This document shows positions 11,393 through 23,100 of a stretch of DNA of 64,000 nt, one piece after another. The notes below the pieces were generated by a model. That model saw nothing but the letters and a program-made list of their open reading frames with translations. It ran no database searches and was not told the DNA's origin. A program made the translations under genes and the position numbers. The DNA is taken from positions 32,584,214 to 32,648,213 of the forward strand of contig CM049320.1 in the NCBI GenBank assembly GCA_026874595.1. The letters run 5' to 3'. The stretch is from Sipunculus nudus. Lineage: Eukaryota > Annelida > Sipuncula > Golfingiida > Sipunculidae. Positions within the stretch are counted from its first letter, which is position 1, and the number at the start of each line of letters is the position of its first letter.

Positions 11393-13199
11393 GTACTAAA
11401 CATGGCGCAAAATCCACTTTTGAAAGTACTTGGCCGGTAGGACAAGTAACATCTGGCTTTTTGATTGCACTACAACAAAGTGAATACAGCGCTTGATCTT
11501 CCAGTGACCTTCCACTCACAAGCAGGAAGAAATAGCAGGATTTTTCAGGTCTGGCAAGGTGCCAGACATCCAGTGAGTTTGTGCTAGAAAAGAAAAAAAG
11601 TTTGGCTCAGCGTGTAAACAAAGATGCAAAAATGGTAAAAGATATCTGATTGGCTCAGTATGTAAACATACATGGCTGTGTCAATACGCCCTGCAAGAGA
11701 GGAAATATGCAAACAGTGGGGGATAACTGACCCAAGTTAACTAGTATAGAGACTGTCTTGAAAAGTAACGATTGCATCTTGTGTGTATTCCAACAAGGGG
11801 TGGAAAAAATCTGTGCTGCCAAGCACATTCAACCACAGTGCAAATCGACCTGCACCTCGGACAACATCCCATGGTGCAGGTCATGCCTGCAATGTGATTG
11901 GTTAAATAATTACACAGGGGGAATTCCACAGAGACAGCATAGCATGGAGGCCAAACTTGACTGGAAACAGCGGTTTTTGCAGTGGTTAGTGTAGCAAATA
12001 GTTGAGCATAGCGAAACTGCTGCTTATGGAGGATATTGCACAACATGAATTTAAGCTTGTCCTGAAAAAATGGTGATCCCAGCCACAAGCACAAAAGTGT
12101 GTTCCACCTGATTATTTTGCAACAATAATCATTCTCAAATGTTTGTTTGGTAATAATATAATATTTCTCTTCAGTATTTGCACAGATAACATACAGGTAA
12201 ATATAAGATACTAGAGGTTTTATATTATGATGACATTTTCCCGAGAGAGAAGATGGCTAACTTAAGATTAGTCAAGATTTGTGTGAAGGTTTATGTTGGA
12301 CCCTCTTGCAGAGGCAAGAAGTCGTCCACTTTTTACCCCTTTCACACACAAGAAGTTTTCAGACCAATTTTGGCATTGGGGTTTGGCCAAATTGGTTTAG
12401 AGCATTCACACAGGTTTAGCACCAATGCCTGAGATGTACATTTCACATGTGAAACAATGGAACAACATACTGACAAGCATTCGCGCTTGCACTAAATTGA
12501 CCAAGTTGCTCCGTGAAAACTAGGTTGAAACTGTTCTAGGGGCGTTAACAAGACACTTAAGCAAAAACAGATAAAACGATTTGCATTCAAAACGGTTTGA
12601 AACCACCTTCTGAGCTGGATTCAAATATTTTGGGCAAAACAGTTTGAAAATTCTTTGGATTGATGGTGGATGCCCTCATGCGCATTTAAAACCATTTGTA
12701 ACCGACTTGATTTGACGTCTGAAAGAGGTTAGTTTACCCTACCACCATTTTCTGGAACTGTATTTGCCCATGGCAATTGGTTAACTATTGATGTGGAGCC
12801 CTGCCAGTGTGCTGTTCTTATTTCAGGTGATGTCTCAGTAGTTAATGACAAACAAACGAACCCTCTAACTCACTTGTAAACCAGTCAATCAAAGTGCCAT
12901 TGTGAATGGATAGGTAAACAAATACAACTAGGGCATGCAGGTATTGAGTACCATTTAAGGTTAATACCCTCTGTCCCAAGCTTGGGACAAGGGCTTGGCT
13001 ATTATAGCAGTGATGCCATGATTCAATACAGTTTTCAATCAAAGACCCACAGTTCAGCACAGTATAAATTTTACTGATTTTTTTTAAACAATGTTATATA
13101 TGGGTCTGTTATGAATGTTTGTTTATTTGCAAGGAGCTTCTTTTACAGGGCATTGTTTATATGTAATCAGACTGAATTGATTCTGGAATCTAGTATATC
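11393..13199. other. no gene; possible MITE near 12330-12730
   Basis: No exon-like block. Around 12338 (acccctttcacac) and 12715 (gacgtctgaaagaggt) there are weakly inverse ends that might bound a decayed element; I could not pair them with confidence. The overlapping opposite-strand frames at 11741-12094 have no family support. Confidence 0.4.
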
Positions 13200-14790
13200 A
13201 ACCAGCAAGCTTCTAATTATCTAATGGATCAGGCAATCTGTAGATTATTGAGTATTACAACAAACATATGCTAGCTTTATCCCATCCATTAGAATAGAAG
13301 ACAAACTACAGATCATCTAGTATAACAGGAAAACTGCAGATCATCAAGATTTGCAGCAAACTGCAGATTATTTAATGATACTGGCAAATGGCAAATTATA
13401 TAGTATAACAGGCAAATGGTAGATCATCTTGTATAGCAGGCAAATGACAGATCAACTTGAATATCAAGTATATGGCACATCATCTAAAATAGAAGGTAAA
13501 AAGCAGATCATCTAGTGTAGGAGGCAAATGACAGATCATCTAGTGTAGCTGGCAAATGACATATCATCTAGTGTAGCAGGCAAATAACAGATCCTCTAAT
13601 ATAGCAGGCAAATGGCTGTACATCTAATATAGCAGGAAAATGACAGATTGTCTTACATAACAGGCAGATGACAGATCATCTAAAATAGCAGATAAATGGC
13701 AGATCATCTAGTGTAGCAGGCAAATGATAGGTCATCTAGTATAGGAGGCAAATGTCAGATCATCTAGTACAACAGGCAAATGACTGATCATCTAGTACAA
13801 CAGACAATTGACAGATCATCTAGTACAACAGGCAACAGACAGATCATTTAGTACAACAGGCAAATGACAGATCATCTAGTACAATAGCAAATTGACAGAT
13901 AATCTAATATAACAGGCAAATGTCAGATATCTAATATAGCAGGCAAATTGCAGATCATCTTATATAGCAGGAAACTCACAGATCATCTAGTGTAGGAGGC
14001 AAATGAAAGGTCATCTAGTATAGCAGGCAAATGTCAGATATCACATATAGTAGGCAAATGGCAGATCATCTTGTATTTCAGGCAACTGACAGATCATCTA
14101 GTATAGCAGACAAACGACAGATCATCTAGTGTAGCAGGAAAATGGTTGTTTATCTGCTTTAGCAGGCAAATGACAGATCATCCTATATAACAGACAACTG
14201 ACAGATCATCTTATAAATTAGGCAAAAGTCAGATCATCTAATATAGCAGGCAGATGGCAGATTTTCTGGTATAGGAGGCAAATGGCTGATCATCTCATAT
14301 AGCAGGCAAATGACAGATCATCTCATTTATAAAGCAAATGGCATATCATCTAGTACAGCAGCAAATGACAGATCATCTAGTTTAGCAAGCAGATGGCAGA
14401 TCATCTGGTATAGCAGGCAAATGGCTGCTCATCTAACATACCAGGCAAATAACAGATCATCTAATATAGCAGGCAAATGGCAGATCATCTTATATAGCAG
14501 GCAAATGAGAGGTCATCTAGTTATGATCAGGCAAATGGCAGATCAAGTATAGCAGGCAAATGGCCGATCATCTGGTATAGCAGGCAGGATCATCTTATAA
14601 TTATATAGCAGGCAAATAAAGAGGTCATCTAGTTATGATCAGGCAAATGACAGATCAAGTATAGCAGGCAAATGGCTGATCATCTTGTAAAGCTGGCAGA
14701 TGGCAGATTATCTAAAAAGCAGGCAAAATACAAATCTAATATAAATTGAAAGCAAGCTACAGATTACCAAGTATAACATGGAAGCTATAT
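13200..14790. repeat. 28-bp tandem array, about 1.6 kb
   Basis: Roughly 50 or more diverged units with the consensus caaatgacagatcatctagt followed by atagcagg (28 bp). Many units differ by a few substitutions or small indels, and the array fades out at both ends. The repetitive open frame at 14310-14552 arises because 28 is not a multiple of 3, so the frames cycle through the unit; it is not a gene. The array lies about 2.1 kb upstream of the NPHP4 start codon. Confidence 0.95.
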
Positions 14791-16909
14791 TTTATTTAGT
14801 GTTGCAAGCCAGCAACAGAATGGCCAATTTCACCATAATTTTCAGAAATTTACGAAAAAAATTATTTTTTTTCCAGTCAAAATATTGATTTATAAATATA
14901 AAAAGTAATCTATGTCGTCTTAAACTACAGAACATGAAGAATGTTTGGGTGATTATTAAGCATTTTATGATTATTATTTTAGATATAAAATATTTTAGAA
15001 ATGTGAGTTGATTTGCCTTGTTCTCAGATGCTGGCTAAATGTCGTTATCATATTAGTAACTGAGGTAACAAGCAAAGATTATAATAGCCATAAAAAACTG
15101 AGAGTTAGAGAGATAACTTTGAAGTTTCAAGTTTCCGTCTTTATCAATAGTATTGGGTAAATGCAATGTTGTTTAAGTCAATGCTGGCTGAACAGCACTG
15201 TGGACTCGCTTAAAATGAGACAAAAACAGCTAGTTCAAGCGTGATGTGTATCCAAGTACCAGTTGACATAGCATGAGGGAGTCATGAGAGGTTGCCTAGC
15301 AACCAGTCAACAATACTGTGACAACACTTGCAGGAAATGGGCGTGGCTTTGTGGCTAACATGTACTTTATGATATGGGCTGATTTGCCCTGTGTTTGTAC
15401 AGTGACTGATCCCTCTCATTTAAGTCCCATTAAATGTAAAACCACTGGATTATTAACAATCTGGTATATGTATGTGAGTGAAACCTGGCATATGTTTAAA
15501 CAAGTTATCCTTTTAAGCCTTCTAAATTTTTTTTTCAATTTATTTTATTTGTTCGCATGTTGAATTTCATCTTTTAAAGAAATAATGTATAAGTGGATTA
15601 TTTGGTCAAATTCAGTCAAATTGATGTTAAATTGCATAATGAGATTTTTTTAAATGTAAAGAAAAAAGTTTTCTCTCCAACTTATACATCAGTGGTAGTA
15701 AATACAGAAATAATTTGTATTTTTGAATGTAAAAAAAAATTAGGACACAAAATCAGTCATGCTTAAGGCAAGCTTAACTGCACTGGTGTCAGTGCACCGC
15801 ATGCAGTTTGTCACGATGTCACTGGAGTATTGATTAGAGTATTTATGCTACCGATGAAGCACGACAGTTTCTGCTCTGCCGATGAGCGAGGTGGATGCTG
15901 TGAGCATGATTCAGGATGTTATGCTAAGAATCAGACGATGTACTTGCATGTCAGGTGATGTCACATGTGGACATTTAAGTGGTCAGATCATGACAGGATG
16001 GGAGGGTCAGTAAAACTATTGATCAAAGGCTTGATAATTGTCCTGCATTGGAAAAGGTTTCAGAAGTTATAATCCTGGCTTAATTTGATCAAAAGGTGAA
16101 CAGAGACTTTACAGTTAAGCTAGTTCATTTTGATGATTGGTGAGGATGCTGATTATTGTCAGTGTTATGATAACGTATAATACTGGAAAATGATACTTTT
16201 GAGAGTTTAACATTACAGATTGTAATTAAAGCGTGGAGGATATCAGTTTCAGCTATTCACTGATTGAAGAATATTTCAACAGATCATCAGAATTGGAATA
16301 TGTTGCTTTTCAAATTGAAGTATGCAATAATTTTATTAGTATTTCAAGGGATATATTTAATCAGTTAGGTGGTACTATTGTTATAATTATTGTCAGTTTT
16401 GGGGATTTTTTATACATTTCAACAATCGGATATCTCAGAATTGAAGACCTGTGAAAACAATAGATCGACTTATTGTGATACTCACATTTTGGTGATTGTA
16501 TTGCAATAACCAAAGTCTCTACTAGCACAGAGCTTTGTGTTGCATTGAGCGTATTTTTGTGATTTTGTTCCATTGCCAGGTTCCTGTTTTAAAAAATGGC
16601 TTTTTAGTGAGATCAAGGTGCAATGACATGAAAAGAAATGTTTTAACTTCCCACACCAGAGGAATTGTGGAGAAGTTTTGCTCCAAAAGAATACACCATT
16701 TGTATAAAAGGATTGAAATAGAACAAAACATAAAAAGGAAGGAACAAACAGCCATGCATTAAAAAAGAGGTGATGCATTGATGGAATTGACATATTATAT
16801 AAAGAGAAGTATCAGATCATCCATTTGTTGCTACTTATAGGAATATGAAGCAGAAAAAGAACACCTAATAAAAACATCATTTGTGTAAAACTCTGAAAAA
16901 AACAGAAAA
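14791..16909. other. 5' flank of NPHP4, no defined promoter
   Basis: AT-rich. It should contain the NPHP4 promoter and any 5' untranslated exon, but I see no TATA-initiator pair, CpG-rich block or convincing donor to place them. The open frames at 15318-15563, 16233-16454 and 16482-16793 have no recognisable motif. Confidence 0.4.
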
Positions 16910-17170
16910 ATGACCAGTGGCTCTGAGTCTTCACGTGTAACCTTTGGGAAAAATACCTGGATACACTACCCAGGAGTAAAAACATCTCCGTCACGTCACG
17001 CTCTTTTGAGGGGTGAGCTGACTGGGGCTACAAAAGCTTTCGCTGAAGATTTGGTTGAGCACCAGGACTTGCTAGCACAAAGACCTCCGCTAGTGCCAGA
17101 CCCTCAGTCATTTCCATTTCGTTTGGACATTTACTCGGTGGAAAACCTACAGACTGATGGCACATCAAAG
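16910..17170 (+). CDS. NPHP4: NPHP4 exon 1 (start codon, residues 1-87)
   Basis: The ATG has A at -3, and an in-frame TAA lies upstream at 16886-16888, so no longer N-terminus is open in this exon. The stretch is charged and Ser/Thr-rich, then reaches a segment around [14 protein letters not shown] that takes the place of the first conserved hydrophobic strand of the family. The donor reads AAG/gtttgt and leaves phase 0. The N-terminus is poorly conserved in the family, so an upstream non-coding exon or alternative start cannot be excluded. Confidence 0.85.
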
Positions 17171-20100
17171 GTTTGTATCTAAACACACTGCTAAAATATC
17201 ATCTGTTTGGAGAGAGAGAGGGGGGGGGGGGAGAGAGAGATGGTAATTTAGAGGAGGATGGAAAAAGATAGGAATGCTATAAAAATGCATCTGTTAAATT
17301 ATTGAACTCTAAAATAATCTATAAGTCTATTTTCAAATTGATAGATCTGCAGTAAAAACTATTTCTACCTAACACACAACTGTATGCCAATATGAAGTTA
17401 CTTCTCCATTTATATCCATGTATGTAAACTACTATATCTACAGATCAACTATATACCTGGTTGTAAATAACTACATATTTAACATAAATATACATGTCAA
17501 GGCCTAGATTACAATTGGGTCCAGTTCAAATCTGGGCCAGCCAAGATAAACATTTTATTCTGGACTGGCCTTGTTTTGAACTGGACCATATTACAGCCTG
17601 GGCCTTAACATATACAGGTTTAAAGATGTCTGTACATATAAATACAAAGCCTTTGTTAGTGGATGCACACTAATTCATTTGATACATATTCATATAAGGG
17701 CTGGATCATAACAACCATACATATCAATATGTCATGTTGATATGGTTCACAGGGTTCCAGCAGGGCCTTTAAAGTCTTTTATTTTTTATTTTGCATTTTT
17801 AAGGCCTTGAAAAGGCCTTAAAAATGCCAGGAATCCTGACATAGGTCTTTTAAAGTCTTAAATTTGATTAACCTACCGGTATCCTGATATAATGAATGTG
17901 CACAAAAGGTTTGATCAAACAGTGATAGAATGTAAGCTTGAGGCAGTTTAGGAGAAGGGTATGGTTGCTTGTTGAAGAAAGATCTCCATAGATTCACAGG
18001 ACTCCTCTGCTAATTAATGAAGGTGACTCACAAGTAGTGATCACCTTTGGGATCTTCAGTAGTTTAAAGCACGGTAGAGCCATTAAAGAATTCTATGTAT
18101 AAAAAGGTCTTAAATTTTCTGTCAGCTTGCCTTAAACAGTTTTAAAAAGGTCTTAAATTTGCTTTGCCAAGAGGTGCAGTAACCCTTGGTTTGGCCACAC
18201 AAAAATTCATTTATCTACAGTCTCTTGGAACAAAAAATATGGTGCAAGCAGGTAATTTTTTTATGTTTTTACTACCAGTCAAGACAGAATACATATAGAA
18301 TTTACCAGCTTGCCAAGAAAATACAAAATTTGCTTCAATTCTTGAACTGGTGCATATGATCAACACAGAATATAGTCCATTTTCACACCTTTAAGAATTC
18401 TTTTAGGGAATTTGTGCCAAAGAACTGACTAGCATCATTAACAAGGGTGTTGACTTCATTTGCAAAGAAAAAAACATTTATCTATGAAAAATGGGAGAAT
18501 TGGTTAAACAATAAATTTGTTTTCTATGGCCTGAAGTACCAATATGCACTGCATGCTGTATTGTGGGATCAGAGGAATACATCAGAAATCAGTGCGGGTG
18601 GGCGGTATTTTATTTTTGACCTTTTTTTGAGTGTCTCCATAAAAATGTCATATGATCAGGGAAAAGTATGAAAATAATTTTTTTTTGCAAAACAGGGAAA
18701 AGCACTACATAAATTGTAATATTCATCTTCTTGAAAGATAAAAATCAAAATAAAAATTGTTGATGCGGGGGGTAAAAATTGACGCGGGCGGTGCCTGAGA
18801 ACCATACCTTTTAATACATAAATTTGACTAGTAACAAATATAGATGCAACCCTGACCTAAACTTTAATCTAAACTATTGTAGATACCATTCTATAACTAC
18901 AATATGTTGTTTAAAATATTTGCTTAAACTACTTAATATTTTAATATTTTAAGACTTAAACAGGATCAAATGTAAGGTCATATGATTGACTGGATGAAGA
19001 ATTGATGTACACTTGTCGGTACTTTCATGACAGGCTGGCATGCATGAGCAATGATAGAGGAATATTACAATAAAAATACCTGCAAAATGTTATGAATATG
19101 TACAGTTGATCACATGTACTGTACACAAGCCTTTTAAAAGTCCCTGTTAGCTTACACATTAGGCCAAAAAAAATAAAAGGTATGGTTCTCAGGCACCGCC
19201 CGCGTCAATTTTTACCCCCCGCATCAACAATTTTTATTTTGATTTTTATCTTTCAAGAAGATGAATATTACAATTTATGTAGTGCTTTTCCCTGTTTTGC
19301 AAAAAAAAAATTATTTTCATACTTTTCCCTGATCATATGACATTTTTATGGAGACACACAAAAAAAGGTCAAAAATAAAATACCGCCCACCCGCACTGAT
19401 TTCTGAAAAAAAGTGCCTGAGAACCATACCTTATTTTTTTTGGCCTTATATGTTGTACATTATATGTGTTTCATTAGTGTATGTTTACAACACGGTTGAC
19501 TTGATGGTACCAGCAAGAACTAAGGACTTTGTATGTACTGCAGGCCTTATAAACATGCCTTACTCTTGTATATATCAATGTATCCATCATGTTTTTATTA
19601 CAGGTAGGTTAGCTCTGTGGTTTATTGCTGCACAACACTTCATAGACTTTGTCCACACAGCCTGAATCATGCTCTGGCCCTTGTTATATTTGCAAAACAT
19701 AAAAGTCCTTGAAGTGCAGACAATTCATGTTATGTATTTAATACAGCTTCAGAAATACAGTGCTGCCACTCTGTAATTTAAAGTTAACATACTTCTTTTC
19801 GTACTTTTTCATAGTTTTTTTCAGTGCTTAATACTTTTTTCTCAAATTATCATCTTTAGGTGGTGATTTAAATCTGTTTACCGGTACTTGAACTTATTTA
19901 GTGCAGTACACATGCTCTGTCAGTATTTTTTGCAAAAGTAGTGTTTTTATTTGCAGTTATTAGGGCCCTATAGTGATAACCGTGTCAGTCTGTCCATCTG
20001 TCCTTCCGTCAGTGATACTTTCTTTCTCGTGCGATAACTCAACAACAACCTACTTCAGCTAGTACCAATGAGGGCTTCAGGCATTTTGAATTACAGATCT

Positions 20101-23100
20101 GTTGGAATTGCAATATGGCCACCACAGCCAGATCGCTGATTTTCTTTCGCGCGTGATAGCTCAACAACAACATACTTCAGCTTTCCCAAATTTACAGGGA
20201 ACGTTGGTACATATGAGGGCTCCAGACTTTTAGAATTACAGACCTGTTTGAATTGCAATATGGCCGCCACAGCCTGATGGCTGATTTTCTTTCACATGCA
20301 GTAAAACAACAACAACCTACTGCAGCTTTCCTAATTTCACAGGGATCATTGGTGCCTATGAGGGCTTCAGACCTATTGAATTACAGACTTGCTCAAAATC
20401 AAATATGGCTAACAGACTACATTTGGTGATTTTCTATTGCACACATTATTTCAGACATATCTTCTTTAATATCATTTGATCCAGAAGGATTTTTTCCCTC
20501 ATGCATATGGATAAAAACCTGTTTCTGTTTGTCATATTTTTCAAATTTAACTTAATTTTTCACCCATATGTAAACTAGTCCAGCACTAGCAGAAACGCGG
20601 GGCCCTCTGAGGACCATTGTCGGACAACAACTTGTTTCTTATTGTGATCTTAAGTGCCAGTGTTCGACAAAATCGCTGGATATATGAAATAATGAGTATA
20701 TATGAAATACCAGTACTGCAAACTTCATACCTGAAACTTGTTTAGAAGTATCACAGGCAATAAAATATTTTATAAAAATTGCATAATTTGGCATCCATTT
20801 TTACTTTTTTTCATACTTTCTTATGACAATTGGTTACTTTTCCAGAAAGAATTTATATGGGTTTTTTAGCTCAGCTGACTGTAAGTCATCTGAGCTATAG
20901 GGATCACCTTTTGTCCGTCGTCCGTCTGGCCGTCGGGCGTCTGTCCATTAACAGGGCACAAATCGTAACCGCTAGAACTGGAATCTTCTTACTTGACATC
21001 CTGGGAGGTCTATGGAAATTCTCCTTGTAAACCTGAAATTAGGTCACTGTGACCTATATTCTTCGAGCTATGGGGTTCCGAAGTACCCCCCAGAATAATG
21101 GAAAATTTGATACAAAAGCTCAAGTATCTGAACAACTAATGCATTGATCTTCATGATTTTTTGCATGGATATTGATCATGGAGTGTTTCATAAGTTACTG
21201 CAGACTGGTGGCGCCACCTGTAGTTTTTCGATTTTTACCAATAGTTTTCTCTATTTTTGAGACCTCTTAAGATGCGGCCATCTGTTAACTGGGCACAAAT
21301 CATAACGACTACACCTAGAATCTTCTCTCTTGACATGCAGGGAGGCCCATAAAAAGTCTCTTTGGAAACCTGAAATTAGGTCTCTGTTACCCATAACCTT
21401 TGAGCTATGGGGCTCCGAAGTACCCCCCAGATAATGGAAAATTTGATACAAAAGCTCAAGTATCTAAACAACTATTGCAGTGATCACCATGATTCTTTGC
21501 ATTGATATTGATCATGGAATGTGTCATCAGTTTCTGCAGTATGGTGGCGCCACCTGTATTTTTTTTATTTTTACGAATTTTTTTCTCTATTTTTGAGACC
21601 TCATAAGATGCGGTCATCTGTTAACATGGCACAAATCGTAACAACTGGACCTAGAATCTTCTCTCTTGACATGCTGAGAGGCCCATGAAAAGTCTCCTTA
21701 AAAACTTGAAATTAGGTCTCTGTTACCCATAACCTCTGAGCTATGGGGCTCCGAAGTACCCCCCAGAATAATGGAAAATTTGATACAAAAGCTCAAGTAT
21801 CTGAACAATTATTATATTGATCACCATGATTCTTTGCATGGATGTTGATCATGAAATGTTTCATCAGTTTCTGCATTCTGGTGGCGCCACCTGTATTTTT
21901 TCAATTTTTAGCTCAGCTGACTGAAAGTCATCTGAGCTGTAGGGATCACCTTTTGTCCGTCGTCCGTCCAGCCATCCAGGCGTCTGTCTGTTAACAGGGC
22001 ACAAATCGAAACCGCTAGACCTGGAATCTTCTTACTTGACATCCTGGGAGGTCTAAGGAAATTCTCCTTGTAAACCTGAAATTAGGTCACTGTGACCTAT
22101 ATTCTTTGAGCTATGGGGTTCTGAAGTACCCCCCAGAATAATGCAAAATTTAATACAAAAGCTCAAGTATCTGAACAACTAATGCATTAATCACCATGAT
22201 TCTTTGCATGGATATTGATCATGGAGTGTTTCATCAATTTCTGGAGATTGGTGGCGCCACCTATATTTTTTTTATTTTTTACGATTTTTTTTCTCTACTT
22301 TTGTGATCTTTAAACATTTGGTCATCTGTAAACAGGGCACAAATCATAATGACTCGACCAAGAATCTTCTGTCCTCACCTCCAGAGAAGCCCATAAAAGG
22401 TCTACATGGAAACCCGAAATAAGGTCCCTGTTACCCATATTCTGTGAGCTATGGGGCTCTAAAGTACCCCCCAGAATAAAGATTTGGTCATATATTAACA
22501 GGGCACAAATCATAATGACTGGACCTAGAATCTTCTTTCTTGACATGCAGGGAGGCCTTTGGAAAGTCTCTTTGGAAATCTGAAATTAGGTCTCTGTTAC
22601 CCATATCCTTCATGCTATGGGGCTCCGAAGTACTCCCCAGAATAAAGATTTGGTCATCTGTTAACAGAGCACAAATTATAATGACTTGACCTAGAATCTC
22701 CTTTCTTGATATGCTGGGAGGCCCCTGAAAAGTCTCCTTGTGCACCTGAAATTACATCTCTGTTACCCATATCCTTCATCCTATGCGGCTTTGAAATACC
22801 CCCCAGAATAAACATTTGGTCATCTGTTAACAGGGCACAAATCATAATAACTGGACCTAGAATTTTATTTTTTGACATGCTGGGAGACCCCCCGAAAAGT
22901 CATCTTGTAAACCTTGAAAATAGGTGTCTGTTACCCATATCCTTCATGCTACAGAGCTCCATAGTACCCCAATGAATATTGGATGATTTTATACAAAAGG
23001 TCTAGTTTGGAAAAAGTATTTCATTCAAATTTGACATTCAGATGATAAAATGACTTTTGTCAATGTCTTCCTGGTCAGCTGAGCGTCATGACCCCTGGGT

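Noticed and set aside
11741-12094. 117-codon minus-strand frame with several Cys residues
   Set aside because: It overlaps an equally long opposite frame and has no zinc-finger spacing, splice signals or family likeness.
14310-14552. Repetitive 80-codon open frame
   Set aside because: It is the 28-bp array read through; the 28-residue period equals three DNA units (84 bp).
22322-22878. Family of overlapping minus-strand frames with repeated NRDLISGF-like text
   Set aside because: They read the ~165-bp units of the AGCTCAGCTGAC-type element; similarity comes from the DNA repeat and not from protein selection.
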